Source of the DNA: Niallia circulans
Lineage (GTDB): Bacteria > Bacillota > Bacilli > Bacillales > Cytobacillaceae
Assembly: GCF_003726095.1 (NCBI RefSeq)
Contig: NZ_CP026031.1
Coordinates: forward strand, 1-64,000
Reading direction: 5' to 3'
DNA: 64,000 nucleotides
A program made the position numbers and the translations under genes. Every line of letters starts with the position of its first letter. Within the stretch, counting starts at the first letter, position 1. This document shows positions 1 to 8,047 of the stretch, piece after piece. A model generated the notes under the pieces. The model was not told where the DNA came from. It did not search any database and saw only the letters and a program-made list of their open reading frames with translations.

Positions 1-243
1 ATGTGAATCATCATGATAAAAGCAGCGATCATATAGAATAGAAGGAACCGGAAATTCTGCTTCTATCCAACTATCTGAATCTGGCATATATTGTTTTCCT
101 TTTACGGTATGTGTAAAGGGATGATAAGTAGAAGGGACAAAATGATAGATCGTAAATCCGAAATCCCTTCCATATTTTGCGATTTGGTGAATGTAATGAT
201 TTTCATGGTCGAGGGATAATGACATGATCCCGAAATTATTCAT
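1..243 (-). CDS. YheC/YheD family coat-associated ATP-grasp protein (N-terminal part)
   Basis: The first 81 codons of a minus-strand gene run off the left edge. The protein begins MNNFGIMSLSLDHENHYI and continues with an IYHFVPSTYHPF segment, the kind of N-terminal region seen in YheC/YheD spore-coat-associated proteins. Its ATG overlaps the stop of the upstream paralogue by eight bases, so the two genes are translationally coupled in one operon. The catalytic ATP-grasp part lies outside the window. The family is expressed in the mother cell in B. subtilis; that is family knowledge, not visible here. Confidence 0.7.
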   Translation of the reverse strand, partial: MNNFGIMSLSLDHENHYIHQIAKYGRDFGFTIYHFVPSTYHPFTHTVKGKQYMPDSDSWIEAEFPVPSILYDRCFYHDDSH

Positions 244-1624
244 CGTCTGATAGCTCCTTTAAACAAGGGGAAAAGGAAAGTGCAATAAAATATTCAAGTA
301 AAGCTTTTGTGGATGGCCTTGTTTTTTCAATATGTTCCTCTAATTTCTTAGAAGGTTTAGAGTTTACCTCTATGATCCATAAGTGTCCTTGTTTATCCAT
401 GCCTATGTCGATTCCAAGTTCACCTAAGTATCCATCTGTATTTTTATGGAGGAGAATGGCAATTTCGATTGCTAATCTTTTTAATTCCTCCAATTTTTGT
501 TCTGCATTTTCTGTATGCAGCAATTCATTTAACACCGCTTTTGCAGGCTTCATCTCTGCGCCTTGGGCAAGATTGGCAACAATTGCATTCTTTTGGGCAA
601 TTCTGGCAACGGTAGATGTTATTGTCCAGTTCCCTTGATAGTTTTTGTGGCAAAGAATACGAAAGTCAAGGGAGCGCCCTTGCCATTTTTGAAAATCTAT
701 TCCTTGCTGGCAAATATAAGATCTTCCCTTACTGTAGTGTTCTAGCCATTTCCAAAGTTTTTTTTCTTCCGTGAAAAGCTGGCTTTTCCCTTTCCTTTTT
801 CCAGAAGAAATTGTAGCAATATAATGATTGTTAAAGGACTCAATATGAATGATATTTCTGCCTTGGCTTCCATGAACAGGTTTCACATAGAGAACTGGAA
901 AATTCTTAAGCATAAAGTGTAAGTTTTCCACAGTTAAAGGCTCCGTTACCGGTAAATGGAGAGTAACTTCCGCATTTTTTACGAGAAGTTGATATGTTTC
1001 ATCCTTTGAAAAAAATTTACTATTAAAAATAGGAATTTCTTTGTCTTCTAATATTTTTTTGAGCTGCAAAAAAGAAGTACTTGCCTCTGCCTTTCGCGAA
1101 TGAAGTCGATTATAAACGACATTAGGATAAGGTAATGGTTGTTTAGACCAGGTGTTATTAGCAAAAAAATAACCGTGAACGAAATCATCTTGAACATGCT
1201 GTAATCCGAACAGATAAAAGAATCCGCCTATTTGCGTTAATTCTTCCGTCAATTCCTTGCATAAATGTTGAATAGCAGGAAAAGAAATATCCTCTTTGTC
1301 GTCGTTCACTTCTGTTAATATACCAATAACAGGGCCTAAATGGATTATTTGATTCTTGTGATAATAAGGCAGAAGATAGGTGTTGATTTCTTTAGGAATT
1401 GGCAAGTTTTTTTCTAAATCTGTACTAAAAACAATATCTTGTTTTTCAAGTGAATGTGTTTGTACATTTACTGGAATAAGCATTTTAGCTATACATACAT
1501 AAACGTCATCATGGAGATCCACATGTAAAAATTTTAATAAAGAGGGACTGATTGCAATAGATAATCCTTTTAATGTTTTTTGAAAATCATCTTTTTTTGT
1601 TAGTTGCAAAAATTTCAGAGTCAT
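236..1624 (-). CDS. YheC/YheD family endospore coat-associated protein (ATP-grasp)
   Basis: A 463-residue protein close in length to B. subtilis YheD (about 450). The C-terminal half is an ATP-grasp fold: a VLYVKPVHGSQGRNI lysine/glycine loop, an SLDFRILCHK strand, and a final LGIDIGMDKQGHLWIIEVNSKP block supplying metal-binding acidic and Asn residues. The reading frame stays open 35 codons further upstream, but that stretch has no ribosome binding site and a non-protein-like composition. The ATG at 1624 follows GGGGAATCTGG and begins MTLKFLQLTKKDD, so it is preferred. It is the first gene of a minus-strand pair with the partial paralogue at the window edge. Family members associate with the spore coat; the substrate is unknown. 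Confidence 0.78.
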   Translation of the reverse strand: MTLKFLQLTKKDDFQKTLKGLSIAISPSLLKFLHVDLHDDVYVCIAKMLIPVNVQTHSLEKQDIVFSTDLEKNLPIPKEINTYLLPYYHKNQIIHLGPVIGILTEVNDDKEDISFPAIQHLCKELTEELTQIGGFFYLFGLQHVQDDFVHGYFFANNTWSKQPLPYPNVVYNRLHSRKAEASTSFLQLKKILEDKEIPIFNSKFFSKDETYQLLVKNAEVTLHLPVTEPLTVENLHFMLKNFPVLYVKPVHGSQGRNIIHIESFNNHYIATISSGKRKGKSQLFTEEKKLWKWLEHYSKGRSYICQQGIDFQKWQGRSLDFRILCHKNYQGNWTITSTVARIAQKNAIVANLAQGAEMKPAKAVLNELLHTENAEQKLEELKRLAIEIAILLHKNTDGYLGELGIDIGMDKQGHLWIIEVNSKPSKKLEEHIEKTRPSTKALLEYFIALSFSPCLKELSDDE

Positions 1625-1878
1625 CCAGATTCCCCATTTGTTTTTCAAGTTATGAAGAGGCAATACGGATATTCGCCTATTTTGGTGCTGATATATCTTA
1701 TGAAAGATAAGCAAAGGTGTGAAAGACATAGGAAAAAGATTTATCGATTAGCTGCCGAAGAATTGTTTGTATTAATTTTTAGAAGCTTTCTTGATTTTTT
1801 GAAATAGAGGTATTTCTGGTATTATGATGCATAGTTTGTTATAGTGGAGTCAATTGTTAATGAAAAGGAGTTGTTTAA

Positions 1879-2235
1879 ATGGCAGTAAATTTACATGATC
1901 CTGCTAATGCTTTAGAGAAAGCGATTCGTCAAAGTGATGAATATACAGAATTGAAAAAGATGTATGATACGGTAAATGGAGATCCTTCTGCGAAAGCGAT
2001 GTTTGATAATTTCCGTAATATTCAATTACAGCTTCAGCAAAAGCAAATGTCTGGTCAAGAAATTACACAAGAAGAAGTAGAACAAGCCCAAAAAACAGTA
2101 GCACTTGTTCAACAACACGAAAGTATTTCGAAATTGATGGAAGCAGAACAACGTATGAGCGTATTAATTGGTGAATTGAACCAAATCATCATGAAACCAT
2201 TAGAAGAGCTTTACGGTCCTGCTCAACAACAATAA
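1879..2235 (+). CDS. yheA: YlbF/YmcA-type helical protein YheA
   Basis: A 118-residue all-helical protein matching the YheA (UPF0342) family at full length. The core, with QLQQKQMSGQEITQEEVEQAQKT, AEQRMSVLIGELNQI and IMKPLEELYG, is near-identical in my memory to B. subtilis YheA. The family is related to YlbF/YmcA, small helical partners involved in RNase Y-linked development, but YheA itself has no established function. The start ATG has AAAGGAG about nine bases upstream. It is monocistronic, followed by its own terminator, and is divergent from the YheC/D genes, as in B. subtilis without yheB. Confidence 0.9.
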   Translation: MAVNLHDPANALEKAIRQSDEYTELKKMYDTVNGDPSAKAMFDNFRNIQLQLQQKQMSGQEITQEEVEQAQKTVALVQQHESISKLMEAEQRMSVLIGELNQIIMKPLEELYGPAQQQ

Positions 2236-2248
2236 TAATGACAAAACT

Positions 2249-2274
2249 CCTCTACTCTTAGTAGGGGTTTTTTA
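2249..2274 (+). terminator. Rho-independent terminator of yheA
   Basis: A CCTCTAC/GTAGGGG stem (one T-G wobble) with a TCTTA loop is followed by seven T residues. It lies 13 bases after the yheA stop. Confidence 0.75.
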
Positions 2275-2316
2275 TGGTTGCGGGGGCGTTTCCTGTGGCT
2301 TATTTAGAAAACAAGA

Positions 2317-2341
2317 GGAGGACGGCATGCCGCCGTCCTCC
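2317..2341 (-). terminator. Terminator of the SASP gene
   Basis: A perfect 10-bp inverted repeat (GGAGGACGGC ... GCCGTCCTCC) with a five-base loop. Read on the minus strand it is followed by TCTTGTTTTCT. It lies 25 bases downstream of the spore-protein stop codon. The GC-rich stem stands out against the AT-rich surroundings. Confidence 0.7.
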
Positions 2342-2366
2342 ATTAGCCAAATTTATTTAATTATTC

Positions 2367-2567
2367 TTAGAATCTGCTGCCGCCAAGTTGTTGCTCAGCC
2401 ATTTGTACTAATCTTTTAGTGATTTCGCCACCAACAGAACCGTTAGCACGAGAAGTAGTTTCAGCTCCAAGGTTTACCCCGAACTCTGATGCAATTTCAT
2501 ACTTCATTTGATCCAATGCTTGAGATACTCCAGGAACTAATAATTGATTTGAATTGTTATTTGCCAT
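2367..2567 (-). CDS. Alpha/beta-type small acid-soluble spore protein
   Basis: A 66-residue DNA-binding spore protein. Visible family hallmarks are the asparagine-rich start ([13 protein letters not shown]), the helix [20 protein letters not shown] segment, the germination protease (GPR) site region EFGVNLG, and the second helix [20 protein letters not shown]. These proteins coat spore DNA in an A-like form, protect it from UV and heat, and are degraded as an amino-acid source on germination. The AAGGAGG site sits 10 bases before the ATG. In B. subtilis sspB lies at the equivalent place, but paralogues are too alike to assign a symbol. I could not identify a clear sigma-G promoter. Confidence 0.95.
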   Translation of the reverse strand: MANNNSNQLLVPGVSQALDQMKYEIASEFGVNLGAETTSRANGSVGGEITKRLVQMAEQQLGGSRF

Positions 2568-2898
2568 GATGAATGTTTCCTCCTTGAGTAATTTAATTTG
2601 TGTTACGTTTATTATTTTAAAAAAAATGACTTATTTTATTCAAAAAAGTAAAAAGCAATTTTTTCCATTGGTTTGCTATACTACACTACTCGATCCTAAA
2701 AAGGATTGCGAGCTTTAAATTAAATTTGAGCGCATAACAGAACGTATTTTACTATCTAACAACGAAACCTCGCATTACAAAATCTTACCGAAATAAATTC
2801 ATACATCTTTTGTTAATCTTCCCTCAAAAGTTCTATTATGCTTGTTTTCTACATAAATGATATATAAAGACAATACATCGAAGAAATGGGGGAAATTT

Positions 2899-3765
2899 AT
2901 GATCTATCGCTTACTAGCTTTAAATATCGATGGTACTCTCCTTCAATCAAATGGCCGCTTAACGAAAGCGACAAAAGAGGCGATTGAATATGTACAGCAA
3001 AAGGGAATTTATGTAACGCTTGTAACTGCAAGGAGCTTGCCCTCTGCGAAAAAGGTGGCAAAAGCGTTGAAATTAAATAGTTACATCGTGGCACATGAAG
3101 GAGCATTAGTGGCCAATAATGAAGATGATACTATTTTTGTTAAACGAATCGCAGACGACCTTACATCAGATATTGTCCGATTCTTAGAAGGATTCATATG
3201 CCAAATTCGTTTGGTACATGAAAAATTCTCACTAGCTAACAAATCAAAACTCCATCATAATATGCTTGCAAAAACGGTCTTATCATCTGGAGATCCAGTC
3301 TTTTATTCCCACCAATTTGTCGATGTTTTAAGTGATGTTTTATTAGAAGAACCAGTAAGTCCGCCCAAAATGGAAGTTTATTTTGAAGAGAAAAAAGACT
3401 GCGAGGATGCAAAAGAAGTGCTTGGAAAAATGTTTGATAATATCCATATTGTTCAACATAATGAGTTGCGTCTAGATATTTTACCAGCTGGTGTATCGAA
3501 ACGAAGCGGGTTGTTATTTTTAGGGGAAAAGCTCGGGATAAAGAGCAGCGAAATGGTTGCCATAGGAGACGGATTAGACGATTTAGAGGTAATTGAAGCA
3601 GTAGGTCTTGGTGTGGCAATGGGAAATGCTCCAAATCAATTGAAAATTGCAGCGGACTGGGTAACGAGATCTAATGACCAAGAAGGGGTTGCTTACATGG
3701 TCAAGGAACACTTCCGTAAACAGCATCCCATTGAGTTTTTGCGCAAGATGAATATTATAAAATAG
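2899..3765 (+). CDS. yhaX: Cof-type HAD-IIB family protein YhaX
   Basis: A 289-residue HAD-superfamily protein of the Cof/IIB class, the same size as B. subtilis YhaX and, as there, next to hemZ. The C-terminal motif IV is intact (GDGLDDL, D224 and D228). The motif I nucleophile is not canonical: the sequence reads ALNIDGTLL, so Asn-9 replaces the first Asp of DxDGT, while the acid/base Asp-11 is kept. The frame opens 14 codons earlier, but GGGGGAAATTT directly precedes the ATG at 2899, which is chosen. Two terminators follow. YhaX is a sporulation/stress-associated protein of unknown substrate in B. subtilis. Confidence 0.82.
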   Translation: MIYRLLALNIDGTLLQSNGRLTKATKEAIEYVQQKGIYVTLVTARSLPSAKKVAKALKLNSYIVAHEGALVANNEDDTIFVKRIADDLTSDIVRFLEGFICQIRLVHEKFSLANKSKLHHNMLAKTVLSSGDPVFYSHQFVDVLSDVLLEEPVSPPKMEVYFEEKKDCEDAKEVLGKMFDNIHIVQHNELRLDILPAGVSKRSGLLFLGEKLGIKSSEMVAIGDGLDDLEVIEAVGLGVAMGNAPNQLKIAADWVTRSNDQEGVAYMVKEHFRKQHPIEFLRKMNIIK

Positions 3766-3787
3766 CTATTATTTATATTTTTATAGG

Positions 3788-3872
3788 AGGAGAAGTCACG
3801 CGGAGACTTCTCCTGTTCCCTTTTCTAGAATAGCTAACAGAAAGTCTTTTGACCTTTCTAGTTATTTTTTTT
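3788..3872 (+). terminator. Tandem terminators after yhaX
   Basis: Two hairpins lie in series: AGGAGAAGTC/GACTTCTCCT (3788-3814, weak T tail), then AACAGAAAG/CTTTCTaGTT (3836-3863, one bulge) followed by eight T residues. Together they separate yhaX from hemZ. Confidence 0.65.
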
Positions 3873-3941
3873 ACACTGCAGTATAATTGGTTAAATAAAG
3901 CATGATAATATTCAGAATAAAAGGTGAGTTGAAAAATAACG

Positions 3942-5453
3942 ATGAAACAAATATATATACAAGGATTAACAGATGAACGTTATATTAGGCCGTTAGAGCA
4001 CATAGGAAATTTATTTTTTGAAGATACAAAGGTGCTTTATAGAGAACTAGAAGAAAAAGCAGACCTTCATGTTGAGTTCGAAACAGAAATTATTGGGCAT
4101 GAATTTATCGTAAAAGGCAAGCTCAAGGAATTAAAAGAAGAAACTATATGTAATAGCCATGCAGATCTTAGTCAGTTAACGGATAAAGAAATATTTAAGC
4201 AAATGAAAAAAGCCATTTCCAAAAGTTATTTATTATTGCTGCAAGAGTATACAGGAATGGTGCAGAAATGGGGGATTTTAACAGGTATACGCCCAACAAA
4301 ACTTCTTCACCGGCATATGCAAAAGCAAACACCGATAGAAGAGGCGCATCAATCTCTTCGTGAGGAATATTTAATGTCCGATGAAAAAATCGAGCTAATG
4401 CAGAAAATCATTGATCGCCAATTAGCAGTGATTCCTGATTTATATGATTTGAAAAAAGAAGTAAGCATCTATATTGGAATTCCATTTTGTCCGACAAAAT
4501 GTGCTTACTGTACGTTCCCAGCCTATGCCATTAATGGACGACAAGGCTCAGTTTCCTCCTTTTTAGGCGGGCTTCATTATGAAATGGAAAAGATAGGGGA
4601 GTGGCTAAAAGAAAAAAATATTAATATTACAACCGTCTATTATGGGGGAGGAACACCAACAAGTATTTCAGCAGAAGAAATGGACATGCTTTACGAGCGC
4701 ATGCATGCTTCTTTTCCAAATGTAGAAAACATTCGTGAAATCACGGTCGAAGCAGGGAGACCGGATACGATTTCGCCAGACAAACTGGAAGTGTTAAAAA
4801 AATATAATATCGATCGAATTAGTATTAATCCACAATCGTATACACAACAAACATTAAAAGCGATTGGTAGACATCATACAGTAGAAGAAACAATTGAAAA
4901 GTATCATTTAGCACGTAAGCATGGCATGAATAATATTAATATGGATTTAATTATTGGGCTTCCAGGTGAAGGTGTGGAAGAATTTCAATATTCTCTTGAT
5001 AAAACAGAAGAGTTAATGCCTGAATCACTGACTGTTCATACTCTGTCGTTTAAACGTGCGTCTGAAATGACGCGTAATAAATCTAGATATAAGGTAGCGG
5101 ATAGAGAGGAAATTCAGGAAATGATGAAGATGGCGGAAGAATGGACAGAGAAACATGATTATGTCCCGTACTATTTATACCGTCAGAAAAATATTCTAGG
5201 AAATTTAGAGAATGTCGGCTATTCAAAGAAAAACCAGGAAAGTATCTATAATATTATGATGATGGAAGAACTGCAGACGGTTATTGGTGTAGGCTGTGGA
5301 GCGTCCAGCAAATTTATTCATCCTGTTACAGGTAAGATTACCCAATTTTCTAATCCTAAACATCCTAAAACATATAATGAAAGTTTTGTGGAATATACGG
5401 ATAAAAAAATTGCCTTGTTAAATGAACATTTTTCATTAGAAGCATCTAAATAA
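3942..5453 (+). CDS. hemZ: Coproporphyrinogen dehydrogenase-like radical SAM protein HemZ
   Basis: A 503-residue radical-SAM enzyme equal in length to B. subtilis HemZ (501) and matching it throughout. The [4Fe-4S]/SAM motif is C183-x3-C187-x2-C190 (CPTKCAYC). It is followed by the YYGGGTPTS SAM-binding loop, ITVEAGRPDT, RISINPQS and MDLIIGLPGEG. The family performs or assists oxygen-independent oxidation of coproporphyrinogen III in heme synthesis. The AAGGTGA site lies an unusually long 14 bases from the ATG, and no better in-frame start exists. It follows yhaX as in B. subtilis. Confidence 0.93.
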   Translation: MKQIYIQGLTDERYIRPLEHIGNLFFEDTKVLYRELEEKADLHVEFETEIIGHEFIVKGKLKELKEETICNSHADLSQLTDKEIFKQMKKAISKSYLLLLQEYTGMVQKWGILTGIRPTKLLHRHMQKQTPIEEAHQSLREEYLMSDEKIELMQKIIDRQLAVIPDLYDLKKEVSIYIGIPFCPTKCAYCTFPAYAINGRQGSVSSFLGGLHYEMEKIGEWLKEKNINITTVYYGGGTPTSISAEEMDMLYERMHASFPNVENIREITVEAGRPDTISPDKLEVLKKYNIDRISINPQSYTQQTLKAIGRHHTVEETIEKYHLARKHGMNNINMDLIIGLPGEGVEEFQYSLDKTEELMPESLTVHTLSFKRASEMTRNKSRYKVADREEIQEMMKMAEEWTEKHDYVPYYLYRQKNILGNLENVGYSKKNQESIYNIMMMEELQTVIGVGCGASSKFIHPVTGKITQFSNPKHPKTYNESFVEYTDKKIALLNEHFSLEASK

Positions 5454-5461
5454 AGATCATT

Positions 5462-5502
5462 AAAAATCTATTAGAACTATTTCCGTTCTGGTAGATTTTT
5501 TT
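5462..5502 (+). terminator. Terminator of hemZ
   Basis: A two-part stem (AATCTA/TAGATT and GAAC/GTTC) closes with seven T residues, nine bases after the hemZ stop. Confidence 0.75.
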
Positions 5503-5596
5503 GTTTCTGTGATTATTTTCGTATGGAAAAGAAAGACTAGTGTCAAACTAATAAAGGTATTTCACTAAATTGCCATTTTTCTATCGAGAAAAATAG

Positions 5597-5655
5597 TTGC
5601 TTTTTGCAGTAAAAACGAATAACATAGATAATGTTGTTTTTAAATGTTCGTTTTT
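5597..5655 (+). promoter_or_regulatory. Sigma-A promoter with PurBox-like inverted repeat
   Basis: A -35 TTGCTT (5597-5602) and a -10 TAACAT (5620-5625) with 17-bp spacing precede the purine permease. Over and downstream of the -10 lie AAAAACGAATAAC (5611-5623) and, inverted, AATGTTCGTTTTT (5643-5655). Each differs little from the PurBox consensus AWWWCCGAACWWT bound as inverted pairs by PurR. The gap between boxes is 19 bases, slightly longer than the 16-17 usual in B. subtilis. Repression by PurR under purine excess is inferred. I saw no purine riboswitch. Confidence 0.5.
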
Positions 5656-5668
5656 TGGAGGTTCTTTC

Positions 5669-6967
5669 ATGTTTAAGTTAAAGGAAAATAATACAACTGT
5701 GAAAACAGAGTTAATGGCTGGATTCACAACTTTTTTAACAATGGTTTACATAGTAGTAGTCAATCCAGGAATTTTAAAAGAAGCAGGAATTCCATTTGAC
5801 CAAGTATTCCTAGCAACCATCATAGCAGCTACTATCGGGACGTTGTGGATGGCTTTGCTTGCAAATTATCCTATTGCTATTGCACCGGGTATGGGATTGA
5901 ACGCATACTTTGCTTTTTCGGTTGTTGGAAATAATAACGTCGATTATACGGTAGCACTTTCTGCAGTATTTGTTGCCGGTATTATTTTTGTTATCTTGTC
6001 ATTAACATCATTTAGAGAAAAATTAATTCAAGCTATTCCAGATAATTTGAAACATGGAATAACAGCTGGTATTGGTTTATTTATAGCATTTATCGGGTTG
6101 AGACAAACGGGAATTATTGTTGCCAATCCAGAAAATCTAGTTGGACTAGGTGATCTTCAGTCTCCCACTGTCATAATCGCCCTTATTGGTTTAGCTATTA
6201 CGATTGTTCTGTTTAGTTTGAATATAAAAGGTGCGTTATTTATTGGGATGATTGTAACAAGCATTATCGCTTACTTTACTGGTTACTTATCCTTTGAAAA
6301 TGGAATTATGGCAAGCCCGCATTTACCAGAGGGACTTATCATTAGCAATCCAATTTCAGCATTTGGCGATGTTATTCAACATGGATTGTACGCTGTCGTT
6401 TTCTCCTTTTTATTGGTAACGATTTTTGATACCACTGGTACGATGATTGGGGTGGCTGAGCAAGCTGGATTAATAAAAAACAATAAGCTGCCAAAAGCAA
6501 GGCAGGCACTTCTTGCTGATTCACTTGGAACATCTGTTGGCGCAATGTTTGGGACAAGTCCAACCACTGCTTTTATTGAATCGACATCAGGTGTTGCAGC
6601 AGGTGGCCGTACTGGTTTAACTGGTGTTACAATTGCTGTTTTATTTATTATTTCTGCCTTTTTTGCTCCGTTAGTGAGCAGCATTTCTGGTTTATCTGCT
6701 ATTACAGCTCCTGCTCTAATAATTGTAGGAAGCTTGATGATGGGGGCAATAAGTGATGTGAAATGGTCAGAGTTTGATGAAGCATTCCCAGCATTTATAG
6801 TCATCCTAAGCATGCCGCTTACATCAAGCATTGCAACAGGAATTGCCCTTGGATTTATCTCCTATCCATTATTAAAGCTAGTAAAAGGAAAAGGAAAAAC
6901 GGTTCATCCACTCGTTTACGTATTTGCCGTATTATTCCTTTATCAATTAGTGTTCTTACCACATTAA
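5669..6967 (+). CDS. NCS2 family guanine/hypoxanthine permease (PbuG/PbuO-like)
   Basis: A 432-residue polytopic membrane protein of the AzgA-type NCS2 purine transporters. Diagnostic segments are the PIAIAPGMGLNAYFAF loop early in the protein, FDTTGTMIGVAEQAGL, and FGTSPTTAFIESTSGVAAGGRTG, which contribute the substrate site in this fold. It should import hypoxanthine and guanine by proton symport. The open frame starts further upstream, but the ATG at 5669 has GGAGGTTCTTTC before it and the upstream part overlaps the promoter, so the shorter start is used. Whether it is the PbuG or PbuO orthologue cannot be decided by eye. Confidence 0.88.
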   Translation: MFKLKENNTTVKTELMAGFTTFLTMVYIVVVNPGILKEAGIPFDQVFLATIIAATIGTLWMALLANYPIAIAPGMGLNAYFAFSVVGNNNVDYTVALSAVFVAGIIFVILSLTSFREKLIQAIPDNLKHGITAGIGLFIAFIGLRQTGIIVANPENLVGLGDLQSPTVIIALIGLAITIVLFSLNIKGALFIGMIVTSIIAYFTGYLSFENGIMASPHLPEGLIISNPISAFGDVIQHGLYAVVFSFLLVTIFDTTGTMIGVAEQAGLIKNNKLPKARQALLADSLGTSVGAMFGTSPTTAFIESTSGVAAGGRTGLTGVTIAVLFIISAFFAPLVSSISGLSAITAPALIIVGSLMMGAISDVKWSEFDEAFPAFIVILSMPLTSSIATGIALGFISYPLLKLVKGKGKTVHPLVYVFAVLFLYQLVFLPH

Positions 6968-6971
6968 AAGG

Positions 6972-7017
6972 AAAAAGCTGCTGTTAGACTCAATAGAGTA
7001 TATAGCAGCTTTTTTTT
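6972..7017 (+). terminator. Terminator of the purine permease
   Basis: AAAGCTGCT pairs with AGCAGCTTT across a 21-base loop and is followed by a run of T residues, starting a few bases after the stop. Confidence 0.8.
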
Positions 7018-7147
7018 ATGAAACTCAATATACATCAGGTTCTATTCCACTCAAGTTTTAATTATTTCTTATTTCCTACAGATAATAGTAATATCCATTG
7101 AAACCTTTTACCGTTCTATTCGTATTAAAGAGTGAGGAGGGGATTTT

Positions 7148-8047
7148 GTGTCATTAGAGCTAAGAAACGTGACAAAAAAATTTGGTTCGTTCACAGCAGT
7201 AGATGATTTATCTATTTCGATTCCTGAAAATGAAATGTTCGGCTTTCTTGGAGGCAATGGAGCAGGAAAGACGACAACTTTTCGCATGATTTTAGGAATA
7301 TTAGAAAGTACAGCAGGACAAATAACCTGGGATGGTAAGCCGATTAATTACTCAACAAGTCCATATATTGGATATCTGCCGGAAGAGCGAGGTCTATATC
7401 CTAAACTAAAAGTACGGGATCAGCTTATCTATCTAGCGAGACTTAGAGGCATGGAAAAAAAAGCAGCATTAAATGAGCTAGAATATTGGCTAAACCGCTT
7501 TAAGGTTCCTGAATACATGGATAAAAAAGTAGAGGAGCTCTCCAAAGGAAACCAACAAAAAATTCAATTTATTAGTGCTGTTTTACATAAGCCTAAATTA
7601 TTAATTTTAGATGAGCCATTCAGTGGGTTAGATCCAGTAAATGTGGAGCAGTTAAAAAGTGCAGTAGTAGATTTGAAAAATAATGGAACAAGTATTGTAT
7701 TCTCTAGTCACCGGATGGAGCATGTCGAGGAATTATGCCAGCATCTCTGTATTATGCATAAAGGAAAGCCTGTTGTTCATGGCTCTCTTAAGGATATTAA
7801 GAGAAGCTTTGGGAAGAAGAATGTAACCATACACGCTGATTTTGATTTGACACATTTAATTCGCTATCCAGGCGTATTAAAATTAAAAGAAACAGCAGAA
7901 GGTGTTTCTTTGCAAATTGAAGGAGAAGAAGTTGCGGAGCGAATTCTAAATGATATAGTTGGAAAGGGCTTTATTCGCAAATTTGCATTAGAAGAGCCTT
8001 CTTTAAATGATATTTTTATCGAAAAGGTAGGTGCTTCTCTTGAATAG
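7148..8047 (+). CDS. yhaQ: ABC transporter ATP-binding protein YhaQ
   Basis: A 299-residue ATPase of the NatA/DRA class. It has Walker A GGNGAGKTT (residues 35-43), a degenerate signature LSKGNQQK instead of LSGGQ (as in B. subtilis YhaQ), Walker B LLILDEPFSGLDP and an H-loop FSSHRMEHVEE, plus a C-terminal domain typical of NatA-like exporters. The stop overlaps the start of the permease gene, so the pair is translationally coupled. It probably powers export through YhaP. The GTG start follows GAGGAGGGGATTTT. Confidence 0.88.
   Translation: MSLELRNVTKKFGSFTAVDDLSISIPENEMFGFLGGNGAGKTTTFRMILGILESTAGQITWDGKPINYSTSPYIGYLPEERGLYPKLKVRDQLIYLARLRGMEKKAALNELEYWLNRFKVPEYMDKKVEELSKGNQQKIQFISAVLHKPKLLILDEPFSGLDPVNVEQLKSAVVDLKNNGTSIVFSSHRMEHVEELCQHLCIMHKGKPVVHGSLKDIKRSFGKKNVTIHADFDLTHLIRYPGVLKLKETAEGVSLQIEGEEVAERILNDIVGKGFIRKFALEEPSLNDIFIEKVGASLE

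Noticed and set aside
309..638. Plus-strand open frame opposite the YheC/YheD gene
   Set aside because: Antisense shadow of an ATP-grasp gene with clear motifs; no ribosome site.
5597..5668. N-terminal extension of the purine permease
   Set aside because: Overlaps the promoter and PurBox-like sites; the ATG at 5669 has GGAGG and begins the family-typical MFKLKENN.
5520..5668. Purine riboswitch in front of the NCS2 permease
   Set aside because: The conserved purine-aptamer loops and three-way junction were not found; the hairpin seen is explained by the inverted PurBoxes.
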